A DNA stretch of 7,810 nucleotides from CAYLLE01 sp964384485 (GTDB lineage: Bacteria; Spirochaetota; Spirochaetia; CAYLLE01), in NCBI GenBank assembly GCA_964384485.1, contig CAYLLE010000156.1:1-7810 (forward strand). Reading direction: 5' to 3'. Made by a program: the position numbers and the translations under genes. The notes beneath the pieces were generated by a model. That model saw only the letters and a program-made list of their open reading frames with translations, made no database searches and was not told where the DNA came from. This document shows, piece after piece, positions 1-5,940 of this stretch (position 1 is its first letter; every line of letters starts with the position of its first letter).

Positions 1-2
1 GA

Positions 3-398
3 CCCGCTCAGGGAACCGGTAATGTTTTTTCCGTATTCCCGTGTCTCATCAAGGGCCTTCTGGTCCGGCTCCTAGAAGGACCATGGGTGGTGAAATATAA
101 GGGCGTGGATGAAGAGGGTATTCTATTTTGCAATACAGCATTCGGTGATTATCTTATGCGTTTACCCGCCGGAAAATGGGATCCCTGAAAAGACCCCTTC
201 CCCGGCTGGATGCTGCTTTCCTACCGCGCGGCCTCGAATGCTTCATCATCATATCCTGAACATCCTGCGAGTGAAGCCTTTGATGAAGATGTTCAAAGCT
301 ACTGGGCAGCGGGTTCGAGCGGACCGGCATTCCGGCGTTTCAGTAATTTTCTTAAAAAGCGCTCCTGGTGGTCTTACACACTGCTGCTGCCTAAATAA
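3..398 (+). pseudogene. GH43-family glycosidase with discoidin-like tail, internally deleted and nonsense-mutated remnant
   Basis: One frame reads EGPWVVKYKG, a stretch typical of the middle of GH43 enzymes (beta-xylosidase/arabinofuranosidase type). It runs straight into DEEGILFCNTAFGDY, RLPAGKWDP and DPFPGWMLLSY, which belong to the far end of the same enzymes. The catalytic body normally between them is missing, so an internal deletion is likely. A TGA at 186-188 interrupts the frame between WDP and KDPFPGW, where a Trp codon would fit. After the stop, SSSYPEHPASEAFDEDVQSYW matches the start of the F5/8-type C (discoidin-like) module that often follows GH43 in spirochaetes and Bacteroidota. 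Homology ends near 326 and the frame stops at 396-398 with unrelated residues. The gene enters from upstream of the window. The product would have been a secreted or cytoplasmic hemicellulose-trimming enzyme; the fragment cannot be active. Confidence 0.72.
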
Positions 399-679
399 AT
401 ACTGCTATAGAAGAAAACCGGCAAAAAATTGAAGAGCGGATACATGAAGCCGCCGCGATAAACTGTGATGCCTTACTCTTTCACGAAGGATGCCTTACCG
501 GATATCCGCAGCGGGAAGCGCTGGCACATGTGGATTTCTCCGCCGTAAGGAAAGCGGAGGAGTGTCTTTTTGATTTGGCCGGGAATCTGGGTATAGCGTT
601 TCTTTATGGGAGCAGCAGTACCCGTGACGGGAAGTATTTCAACGATGTCCTTTTAATTGATGAATCGGGGGCTTATGGG
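395..679 (+). pseudogene. carbon-nitrogen hydrolase (nitrilase superfamily), N-terminal remnant
   Basis: The frame opens after a stop at 392-394 and reads IEENRQKIEERIHEAAA, then CDALLFHEGCLTGYP, then GIAFLYGSSSTRDGKYFNDV and LLIDESG. This is the standard opening of nitrilase-superfamily amidases: the first helix, the strand carrying the catalytic Glu (HEG, Glu codon 485-487), and the strand ending in the 'N-x-x-x-LID-x-G' region. The usual first ~10-20 residues, including the start codon, are replaced by the end of the GH43 remnant. Everything after about 679, including the catalytic Lys and Cys, is gone: the frame slides into AraC-derived DNA and stops at 755-757. An enzyme of this family hydrolyses a nitrile or amide; the substrate cannot be told. 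No start codon with a ribosome binding site is visible. Confidence 0.72.
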
Positions 680-695
680 GACGTTAAAATGGATA

Positions 696-881
696 GCGCA
701 GCTGTTGTGGAGGATGAGATTTTCTGTAGACGTGATTGCCTGCAAAGCAGGTTATGAAGATTCCCTCTATCTCTCTGCCCAATTCAAGAAACACTTCGGT
801 GTTTCTCCCCTTGATTATCGTCGGAGCGCAGCAGATATATCGAATAATATTAAACAGCTTTATTTTACTTTTATGCTGTAA
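696..881 (+). pseudogene. AraC-family transcriptional regulator, C-terminal HTH remnant
   Basis: From about 696 the frame reads AQLLWRMRFSVDVIACKAGY and then EDSLYLSAQFKKHFGVSPLDYRR. This is the second helix-turn-helix of AraC/XylS regulators: the consensus is 'V-x-x-IA-x-x-x-G-Y/F-x-D-x-x-Y-F-x-x-x-F-K-K-x-F-G-x-SP-x-x-YR'. Only about 50 residues of the ~100-residue DNA-binding domain remain and no sensor domain is present. Upstream, in another frame, is the nitrilase remnant, so the two were joined by a deletion. The open frame extends upstream to an ATG at 657, but that part overlaps nitrilase sequence in a different frame and is not AraC. The native stop appears to be kept, at 879-881, 17 bases before the next gene. 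Confidence 0.75.
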
Positions 882-898
882 ATAAGTATTTTTCGATT

Positions 899-1522
899 AT
901 GTTTAGAGATAGGAAAGACGCTGGTCAACAATTAGCACAAATGATTTCCATCTTTAGGACGGAGGATCCATTGATTGCAGCAATCCCGCGGGGCGGGGTA
1001 GAGGTCGGGCTTACGGCAGCAGAACAGCTGGGCTTTAATTTTGCAATTCTTATTGCCCGGAAGCTTCCTTTTCCCCATAATCCTGAATCAGGCTTTGGAG
1101 CAATTACTGAAGACGGAAGCAAGGTCATATTAAAGGAATCAACCAAGTCACTTACTTCGGATGAAATTGAACATATCATATCGGAACAAAAAGAAGAGAT
1201 TATCCGCCGAAAGAAGGTCCTGAGGAGAGGCCGGGATTTTCCGGATATTGACGGACGGTCTGTTATTTTAGTTGATGACGGAATTGCCATGGGCTCAACA
1301 ATGAAGGCTGCAGTTAAGATGTGCAGAAACGGAAAAGCTAAAAAAATAATTGTTGCCGTCCCTGTGTGTTCACCGAGAATTATTTCCGAGTTTAAAAATC
1401 TTGTTGATGATATTATGGCTTTAGAGACGCCTCCGAATTTTCGAGCGGTAGCACAGGTATATGATATATGGTATGATGTCGACGATCAAGAAGTTTTAGA
1501 ATTATTAAAAAAGAATAGATAA
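899..1522 (+). CDS. phosphoribosyltransferase, COG1926 type
   Basis: A complete 207-residue cytoplasmic type I phosphoribosyltransferase of the uncharacterised COG1926 group. Family features appear in order: FRDRKDAGQQLA at the N-terminus, which fixes the start; IPRGGVEVG at residues 29-37; the ARKLPFPHNPESGFGAI loop at 53-69; the PRPP-binding signature VILVDDGIAMGSTMKAA at 122-138, with the Asp pair at 126-127; and a conserved ending, ALETPPNF through VDDQEV. The family is expected to transfer a phosphoribosyl group from PRPP, but the acceptor is not established, and no purine or pyrimidine salvage gene lies nearby. There is no Shine-Dalgarno sequence before the ATG; the upstream DNA is AT-rich, with a weak TTTACT-17-TATTTT promoter-like pair that would give an almost leaderless message. 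The gene is visibly more AT-rich than the sulfatase and caspase genes. It is the only intact gene in the first 2.4 kb. Confidence 0.9.
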   Translation: MFRDRKDAGQQLAQMISIFRTEDPLIAAIPRGGVEVGLTAAEQLGFNFAILIARKLPFPHNPESGFGAITEDGSKVILKESTKSLTSDEIEHIISEQKEEIIRRKKVLRRGRDFPDIDGRSVILVDDGIAMGSTMKAAVKMCRNGKAKKIIVAVPVCSPRIISEFKNLVDDIMALETPPNFRAVAQVYDIWYDVDDQEVLELLKKNR

Positions 1523-1527
1523 TAAGC

Positions 1528-1638
1528 ATGAAATCTTCATACAATGTTATTATCCTCAGCGACGGAACGGCCGGCGTCACGGCAGCGGTGCAAACAGGCA
1601 GGAGCGGCGCAGATGAGAAGAACTCTGTACAAATGTAA
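1528..1638 (+). pseudogene. FAD-dependent oxidoreductase, N-terminal remnant
   Basis: The short frame begins MKSSYNVIILSDGTAGVTAA and continues VQTGRSGAD. This is the dinucleotide-binding beta-alpha-beta unit of FAD-dependent oxidoreductases (usual pattern 'YDVIVVGGGTAGVTAAVQAARAGA'). The GxGxxG motif is damaged, with SDG where GGG is expected, so even this unit would bind FAD poorly. Homology ends near 1612. The frame runs into URO-D-derived DNA and stops at 1636-1638. Proteins of this kind often sit in sugar-use clusters of spirochaetes. The start lies 5 bases after the phosphoribosyltransferase stop and has no ribosome binding site. Confidence 0.6.
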
Positions 1639-1825
1639 GCACGTGCCGGTTGATATGGTCATCAAGCCGCATATCGATATTCCGATAACATTGATAAACG
1701 CTGATCTCGGTATGCAGCGCAAAGAGAATGTTTTCGTCCTTGATGAAAAGAACGGAGTGGTGGGGCATTATTATTAAGATCAGCTCCAGAATGAGAAGGA
1801 CTTAGAGATAATAAGAATTCCGACG
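1613..1825 (+). pseudogene. URO-D family protein, N-terminal remnant with internal stop
   Basis: The frame reads RRTLYKCKHVPVDMVIKPHI, then DIPITLINADLG, then VFVLDEKNGVVGHYY, a TAA at 1775-1777, and in the same frame DQLQNEKDLEIIRIPT. These fit the N-terminal third of the large, uncharacterised URO-D domain group common in anaerobes, which carries 'DEKNDVVGHxYxDQLxxEEDLEKIKxP'. The stop falls exactly inside that conserved run, where a Tyr or His codon would be expected. After about 1825 the match ends and the frame reads unrelated codons to a stop near 1884. Upstream it is fused to the FAD-oxidoreductase start. It is a different subfamily from the intact URO-D gene at 6573. The match is from remembered family patterns, not an alignment. 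Confidence 0.55.
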
Positions 1826-2005
1826 GAAGCTGTCTGTGAAAAACATGGCTGCCTGGTTGAGTTTCAGTTTGGCAGCTTTCTTTAGCAGGTTGAAATCAAC
1901 GGTTTTCTCAGTATCCTGCCGATTCGTTATGCCCCGGGAAAAGGCGGGTCGTATTGTAAGGTCTTCATCATAAATGTTTTTAATGCGTTGTTTCGCGGAC
2001 ATCAA
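1802..2005 (-). CDS. unrecognised 67-codon open frame, probably debris
   Basis: I do not recognise this product. The frame encodes 67 residues, including DFNLLKKAAKLKLNQAAMFF and TDSFRRNSYYL. That C-terminal half has the amphipathic, ordered look of a real protein and may be the end of a further broken gene. The N-terminal part is unlike it, so a junction inside the frame is possible. Its 3' end overlaps the end of the URO-D remnant on the other strand, and its 5' end overlaps the last codons of the LacI remnant by four bases. No ribosome binding site precedes the ATG. A functional gene here is unlikely. Confidence 0.15.
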   Translation of the reverse strand: MMSAKQRIKNIYDEDLTIRPAFSRGITNRQDTEKTVDFNLLKKAAKLKLNQAAMFFTDSFRRNSYYL

Positions 2006-2275
2006 TGAATCGTTTTTAACGACTCCCGCTCTACCAGCCTTGGAGTGTAAAAGACCTGATCTTCAACCGAATGATTATAGCGCATTGCAGTATTCCTGCA
2101 GCGAGTGTATCGCTTCCCGCGCATATCGCGGTGAAATATCAGAGCAATTTTACGATGACCTTTTTGAAATGAGATAGTCAACCAGTTTTTTCATCACTTC
2201 GACATTGTCGATCATTACCGAAGGAATGTCTATTTTCCTGACCTGTCGGTGAACAATCCTATAACCCCTAACAGA
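2002..2275 (-). pseudogene. LacI-type sugar-sensing regulator, internal remnant with frameshift
   Basis: On the minus strand the frame reads VRKIDIPSVMIDNVEVMKKL, then VDYLISK. After a one-base shift it continues GHRKIALI and, further on, RYNHSVEDQVFY and VERESLKTI. This is the middle of the LacI/periplasmic-binding-protein sensor fold: the 'IPSVxIDN-x-x-G-x-x-x-LVxYLI-x-x-GHRKIAxI' hallmark, then the ERY...AL segment. The shift lies in a run of five A (plus-strand T5 at 2161-2165), where one extra base explains it, and the original frame stops at 2150-2152. The N-terminal DNA-binding domain and the C-terminal third are absent. In spirochaetes this sensor is also found fused to signalling domains, so the parent gene need not have been a repressor. 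The remnant points away from the sulfatase gene. Confidence 0.65.
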
Positions 2276-2405
2276 TTATACAGATTGGTTATCTTCCATT
2301 CAGAATAGATATTGTAACCACAATAGATGGGGTAGACTGGATACCCGGAAGCTCCCGGCTCCGGTAGTTCATCGTTTTAAAAATCTATGCTATCTTTGGA
2401 ACATT

Positions 2406-3833
2406 ATGAAACGTCCGAATATCCTGTTTTTGTTTACCGATGATCAGCGCCGGGGAACCATTCATGCGTTGGGAAATGAAGTTATTTCAACACCGGCCAT
2501 GGATTCCTTGGTCCAAAACGGCACCGCGTTTACCAACGCCTACATCATGGGCGGCACCCACGCGGCGGTTTGTATGCCCAGCCGGGCCATGCTTATGACG
2601 GGAAGAAGCCTCTTTCGTATTCAGGGGCAGGGTGAGTGTATACCCGCGGAACAGAAAACATTTCCCGAAACGTTCAGGGAGGCCGGATACCATACCCATC
2701 ATGTGGGGAAATGGCACCAGGACCGGGAATCGTTCAACCGCAGTTTCGTCTCCGGCGACCGGATTTTCGGCTTTACCCATGGCTGGTATAAAGATTACGG
2801 CGGTCATTGGAACGTTGCCGTGCACGACTATGATCCTTCCGGTAAATATCCCCACGAAACAGGCTATATGCTTGCGGCCGATAAAAGAACCAAAGTGCCT
2901 ATTGGACCTGGTGCCGGAGGGGTTCATTCAAGCGAGCTTTTTGCGAACGCGGCTGTGGATTTTCTGGATGGATACGATAAAGATGATCCCTTCCTCCTCT
3001 ATGTCTCTTTTGTGGCGCCCCATGATCCCCGGGAAGCACCGAATGAATTCGAAGAGATGTACGGACCCGGGAATGTGGCGGTTCCCGAAAACTTTCTTCC
3101 CAATCATCCTTTTGACAATGGTGAACTCCGGGTACGGGACGAAGCACTCGAAGCCTGGCCCCGGCGTGAACGGGCGGTGCAGGACCATCTGTCCGATTAT
3201 TACGCCATCATTTCCCATGCCGACGCGCAAATCGGAAGAATCCTGACGGCTCTGGAACGGAACGGATTGACCGATGAGACCCTCATCGTTTTTTCCGGCG
3301 ATAACGGGCTTGCCGTGGGACAGCACGGGCTGATGGGGAAGCAGAACCTGTATGAACACTCCGTCGGAGTTCCCTTGATTTTTTCCGGTCTCGGACTTCC
3401 CCGGGGGCAAAAGACTGACGCTTTCTGCTATCTCTTCGATATATTTCCGACCCTGTGCGGCGCGGCCGGTGTGGACCTGCCTAAAAGCGTGGAGGGAAAA
3501 AGTCTGCTGCCGATCATCGAAGGAGCTTCCAACACGGTCCGGGATACAATGACCTTCGGATACCGGAAGTACCAGCGCGCCTTACGGCAGGGGCCGAGAA
3601 AGCTTATCGAGTACGCTGTCGAAGGAGAGCGGTACACCCAGCTGTTTGATGTTGAAAAGGATCCGCTGGAAATGGAAAATCTGGCCCGTTATGAGGATGA
3701 ATCCCCGGATACCGGACGAATCCTGAAGGAAATGCGGGAGCTTCTTTTAAACCAGCTCTCCGAGTACGACGATCCCTTCCGGGATTCGTTTACCGGGAAG
3801 GGGAAGGCGGTCGGTCAGATACGGAGCAGATGA
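2406..3833 (+). CDS. Cys-type sulfatase (COG3119, arylsulfatase A-like)
   Basis: A complete 475-residue hydrolase that removes sulfate esters, probably from a carbohydrate. It opens with RPNILFLFTDDQ (metal-binding Asp12-Asp13). It has the signature C-M-P-S-R at 56-60 followed by AMLMTGR, whose Cys56 must be oxidised to formylglycine. Later come GKWH at 101-104, APHDPR around 205-209, DYYAIISHADAQIGRI around 264-279 and FSGDNG at 296-301 with His307. All expected active-site positions are visible. There is no signal peptide, so it looks cytoplasmic or non-classically exported. The start sits just before the conserved RPNI; GGAA five bases upstream is a weak ribosome binding site. TTCATC-17-TATCTT ends nine bases before the ATG and would make a nearly leaderless message. 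No recognisable maturase is in the window. Substrate cannot be assigned; the GH43, LacI and rhaM remnants suggest polysaccharide use. Confidence 0.93.
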   Translation: MKRPNILFLFTDDQRRGTIHALGNEVISTPAMDSLVQNGTAFTNAYIMGGTHAAVCMPSRAMLMTGRSLFRIQGQGECIPAEQKTFPETFREAGYHTHHVGKWHQDRESFNRSFVSGDRIFGFTHGWYKDYGGHWNVAVHDYDPSGKYPHETGYMLAADKRTKVPIGPGAGGVHSSELFANAAVDFLDGYDKDDPFLLYVSFVAPHDPREAPNEFEEMYGPGNVAVPENFLPNHPFDNGELRVRDEALEAWPRRERAVQDHLSDYYAIISHADAQIGRILTALERNGLTDETLIVFSGDNGLAVGQHGLMGKQNLYEHSVGVPLIFSGLGLPRGQKTDAFCYLFDIFPTLCGAAGVDLPKSVEGKSLLPIIEGASNTVRDTMTFGYRKYQRALRQGPRKLIEYAVEGERYTQLFDVEKDPLEMENLARYEDESPDTGRILKEMRELLLNQLSEYDDPFRDSFTGKGKAVGQIRSR

Positions 3834-3967
3834 AGGCGGTGGATCAGCTGACAATAAAAATCTTCAAAAACCGGTTCAACCGGCAGTGGAAGTTTTGGCT
3901 GTAATTCCGCGTATCTTTGGTATACTGATCCTATGAACGGTCTTATCAATTTTAGTCCACACTTTCC

Positions 3968-4012
3968 TTGCCGGATCGGCGGCGGCGGGCTATACTAAAA
4001 TCTATCGAGGAG
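3968..4012 (+). promoter_or_regulatory. sigma70-type promoter and ribosome binding site of the caspase/lectin gene
   Basis: TTGCCG at 3968-3973 and TATACT at 3991-3996 are separated by exactly 17 bases, a near-consensus housekeeping promoter. The spacer is GC-rich. GAGGAG at 4007-4012 is a strong Shine-Dalgarno sequence, 8 bases before the ATG at 4021. The leader would be about 15-20 bases. This makes the gene an independent transcription unit rather than an extension of the sulfatase gene. A second TATACT at 3921-3926 lacks a well-spaced -35. Confidence 0.6.
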
Positions 4013-4020
4013 ACGGAACC

Positions 4021-5838
4021 ATGCGGGTAAGAGTAATCCTTATCAGTGTACTTATTTTGGCCGCGGCAATGGCGGGGTTCGCGGAGAATAAGACGGCCTT
4101 GATCATTGCCAACGGGAATTACAACCACTTCTCCAGGCTTACGAACCCGGTGCCCGAGGCCTGGGACTTGAGCGCGGCCTTGAAGCGGCTGGGCTTCGAG
4201 GTGAGTTTGGTGACCGACGCCGGCAAGGAGGAGATGCTGGAGGCCCTCTACGCCTTTGAGCAGCGGGTGCAGGGCCGGGGCGGGACCGCGCTCTTCCATT
4301 ACGGGGGGCACGCGGTGCAGGTAAACGGGAAGAATTACCTGATTCCTGCGGACGCGGATATTCCCGACGAGCTGCGGGTGCGGACCCGTGCGATGGACGC
4401 CGAAGAGGTGATGCTGACCTTAGACGCCTCGGGCAGCGACACGAATATCGTGATTCTGGATGCCTGCCGGAACAATCCGCTGCCCGGCGGGGGCCGGAGC
4501 GTGACCCGGGGTTTAGGTGTGATCGGCCACATGCCGAAGAACTCGTTCATCGTGTACTCCGCGGAGGCGGGCACAGTGGCGCGGGACGGGGTCTTTACCC
4601 CTGCCTTACTGGAGCATTTGGAGACCCCGGGCTTGAGTTTTACGGAGGTCATCAAGCGGACCCGGCGGACGGTGTTTGAGCGGACCGGCGGGGACCAGAT
4701 CCCCGGCACCTACGAGCAGCTGTTCGACACCACCTACCTGGCGGGCAGTGCCCCGGCCCGGAGCCCCGGTTTCACGGTGGAGCCGGCCTACGGCAGTATC
4801 AAGGCCGCGGTGACCACTGCCGGCACCCTCTACTTAGACGGGGACCGCCAAGGCCCGGTAAGCGCCGGTGCCGCCGCCGTACTCACGGACGTGACCGCCG
4901 GCGACCACACGGTGGAGCTCCGCTACACAGACGGGGAGACGGAGATGAAGACCGTGACGGTGCGCAAGGACCGCACGGTTCAGGTGGCCTTTCGCTACGT
5001 GGAACGGGTGGACCCACCGGAGGACTTCGTGCTGGTTACGGCCGGGACCTTCACCATGGGCTCGCCTGAAGGCGAAACCGGCCGTTACGATGACGAGACC
5101 GAACACACGGTACGCATCAGCCGGGACTTTTATATGAGTAAGTATGAGGTGACGGTGGACGAATTCCGTCGCTTCGTGAACACAACCGGATATCGGACCA
5201 CGGCCGAGAAAGAAGGCGGGGCTTGGGTGTGGACCGGCAGCATGTGGGAGCACAAGGCCGATGCGAACTGGAAGAACCCGTATATGAGTCAAACGGAGCA
5301 AGATCCTGTTACCTGCGTAAGCTGGTACGACGCGGTGGAGTACTGCAACGCGTTAAGTCAGCAGGAGGGCCTGACCCCGGCGTATACGATTAATGGCAAC
5401 AACGTGACGTGGAATGAGACCGCCGACGGCTATCGGCTGCCGACGGAGGCGGAGTGGGAGTACGCGGCCCGGGGCGGGCAGAAAGCGGGGAGCTACAACG
5501 TGTATGCCGGGAGCGACAATATCGATGAGGTTGCGTGGTATAGTGATAATTCAGGCGGGAAGACCCACCCGATAGCGGGGAAGCAGGCCAACGAGCTGGG
5601 GCTGTATGACATGAGCGGGAACGTGTGGGAGTGGTGCTGGGACTGGTATGATGATTATTACAGCGATTCGCCGCAGAGTGATTCTCCTGGCGCATCTTCG
5701 GGTGTGTATCGTGTTTTGCGCGGCAGCAGCTGGCTCAATTACGCACTCGACACGCGGACGGCTATTCGCGACAGGGTCGTTCCTGATAGCTCGAACTACA
5801 ACGTCGGGTTTCGTGTGGTTACCTCCGCCGCCCAGTGA
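4021..5838 (+). CDS. exported caspase-PEGA-SUMF1 (lectin-fold) protein, candidate DGR variable protein
   Basis: A 605-residue three-part protein. Residues 1-21 form a signal peptide (hydrophobic VILISVLILAAAMAGF, likely cut after FA), with no lipobox Cys. Residues 24-240 are a caspase-like (peptidase C14) domain: KTALIIANGNY, LFHYGGHAVQ with catalytic His97, and NIVILDACRNNP with catalytic Cys149. Residues ~255-326 resemble a PEGA domain (GTLYLDG, TAGDHTVELRY). Residues 334-600 are a SUMF1/FGE-sulfatase fold: FVLVTAGTFTMGSP, YEVTVDEFRRFV, PVTCVSWYDAVEYCN, YRLPTEAEWEYAARGG, NELGLYDMSGNVWEWCWDWY and the ending VGFRVV. The Cys pair that makes true formylglycine-generating enzymes active is absent from the C-terminal segment, so this domain probably binds rather than oxidises. 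The last ~35 residues have DGR variable-region character, and an avd remnant follows. Likely role: surface or periplasmic recognition coupled to proteolysis. The gene is clearly GC-richer than its neighbours. Confidence 0.9.
   Translation: MRVRVILISVLILAAAMAGFAENKTALIIANGNYNHFSRLTNPVPEAWDLSAALKRLGFEVSLVTDAGKEEMLEALYAFEQRVQGRGGTALFHYGGHAVQVNGKNYLIPADADIPDELRVRTRAMDAEEVMLTLDASGSDTNIVILDACRNNPLPGGGRSVTRGLGVIGHMPKNSFIVYSAEAGTVARDGVFTPALLEHLETPGLSFTEVIKRTRRTVFERTGGDQIPGTYEQLFDTTYLAGSAPARSPGFTVEPAYGSIKAAVTTAGTLYLDGDRQGPVSAGAAAVLTDVTAGDHTVELRYTDGETEMKTVTVRKDRTVQVAFRYVERVDPPEDFVLVTAGTFTMGSPEGETGRYDDETEHTVRISRDFYMSKYEVTVDEFRRFVNTTGYRTTAEKEGGAWVWTGSMWEHKADANWKNPYMSQTEQDPVTCVSWYDAVEYCNALSQQEGLTPAYTINGNNVTWNETADGYRLPTEAEWEYAARGGQKAGSYNVYAGSDNIDEVAWYSDNSGGKTHPIAGKQANELGLYDMSGNVWEWCWDWYDDYYSDSPQSDSPGASSGVYRVLRGSSWLNYALDTRTAIRDRVVPDSSNYNVGFRVVTSAAQ
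5710..5820 (+). other. candidate DGR variable region (VR)
   Basis: This stretch encodes residues 564-600, from RVLRGSSW to VGFRVV, the part of the C-type-lectin-like fold that forms the ligand surface in known DGR targets. Fourteen codons, at residues 572-574, 576, 577, 582, 584, 586, 587, 589, 590 and 592-594, all end in C or T. Six of these (two Leu, two Val, Ile, Ser) could have ended otherwise, and this gene often prefers CTG, TTG and GTG elsewhere. That is the mark of AAC/AAT template codons whose two adenines were randomised. The invariant end GTC GGG TTT CGT would be the homing-initiation side. No matching template repeat occurs in the window. Ordinary SUMF1 proteins have a similar Asn-rich motif here, so the call rests on codon pattern plus the nearby avd remnant. 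Confidence 0.6.
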
Positions 5839-5873
5839 GCGAAAAAGGGGGTATACCGGGATACTGGAACACT

Positions 5874-5922
5874 GGGGTAACGGGAAGATGGGGGTGCAGG
5901 GGGGAGCTGGGCGTCCCCCTGC
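5874..5922 (+). repeat. G-quadruplex motif overlapping an 8-bp hairpin, downstream of the VR
   Basis: Four G runs of at least three (5874-5877, 5882-5884, 5890-5894, 5899-5904) with loops of 4, 5 and 4 bases meet the standard G-quadruplex pattern. The last run is also part of a perfect 8-bp stem, GCAGGGGG at 5896-5903 pairing with CCCCCTGC at 5915-5922, around an 11-base loop. The two structures exclude each other. The stem begins 58 bases after the stop codon. DGR targets commonly carry a GC-rich hairpin just past the variable region that promotes homing. Without a T run it is a poor intrinsic terminator. Folding and function are inferred. Confidence 0.45.
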
Positions 5923-5940
5923 CTGGTGAAAAAAGCGCAG

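Noticed and set aside
186..188. TGA read as Trp, implying an alternative genetic code
   Set aside because: The flanking gene is damaged in several other ways, other remnants have TAA stops, and the sulfatase and caspase genes end in TGA at family-typical lengths without internal TGA.
3830..3904. 24-codon frame overlapping the sulfatase stop by ATGA, as in translational coupling
   Set aside because: The product is very short, basic and unlike any family I know, and it has no partner downstream; the overlap could be chance or the stub of a deleted gene.
3933..3998. Short frame starting at ATG 3933 after a TATACT box
   Set aside because: It has no ribosome binding site, runs through the caspase gene promoter and encodes 21 uninformative residues.
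5896..5922. Intrinsic terminator for the caspase/lectin gene
   Set aside because: The 8-bp stem is followed by TGGTGAAAAAAG rather than a T run on the coding strand.
5648..5929. 93-codon frame overlapping the end of the caspase/lectin gene
   Set aside because: It is an out-of-frame reading of the lectin-fold gene and the G-rich spacer, with no domain of its own.
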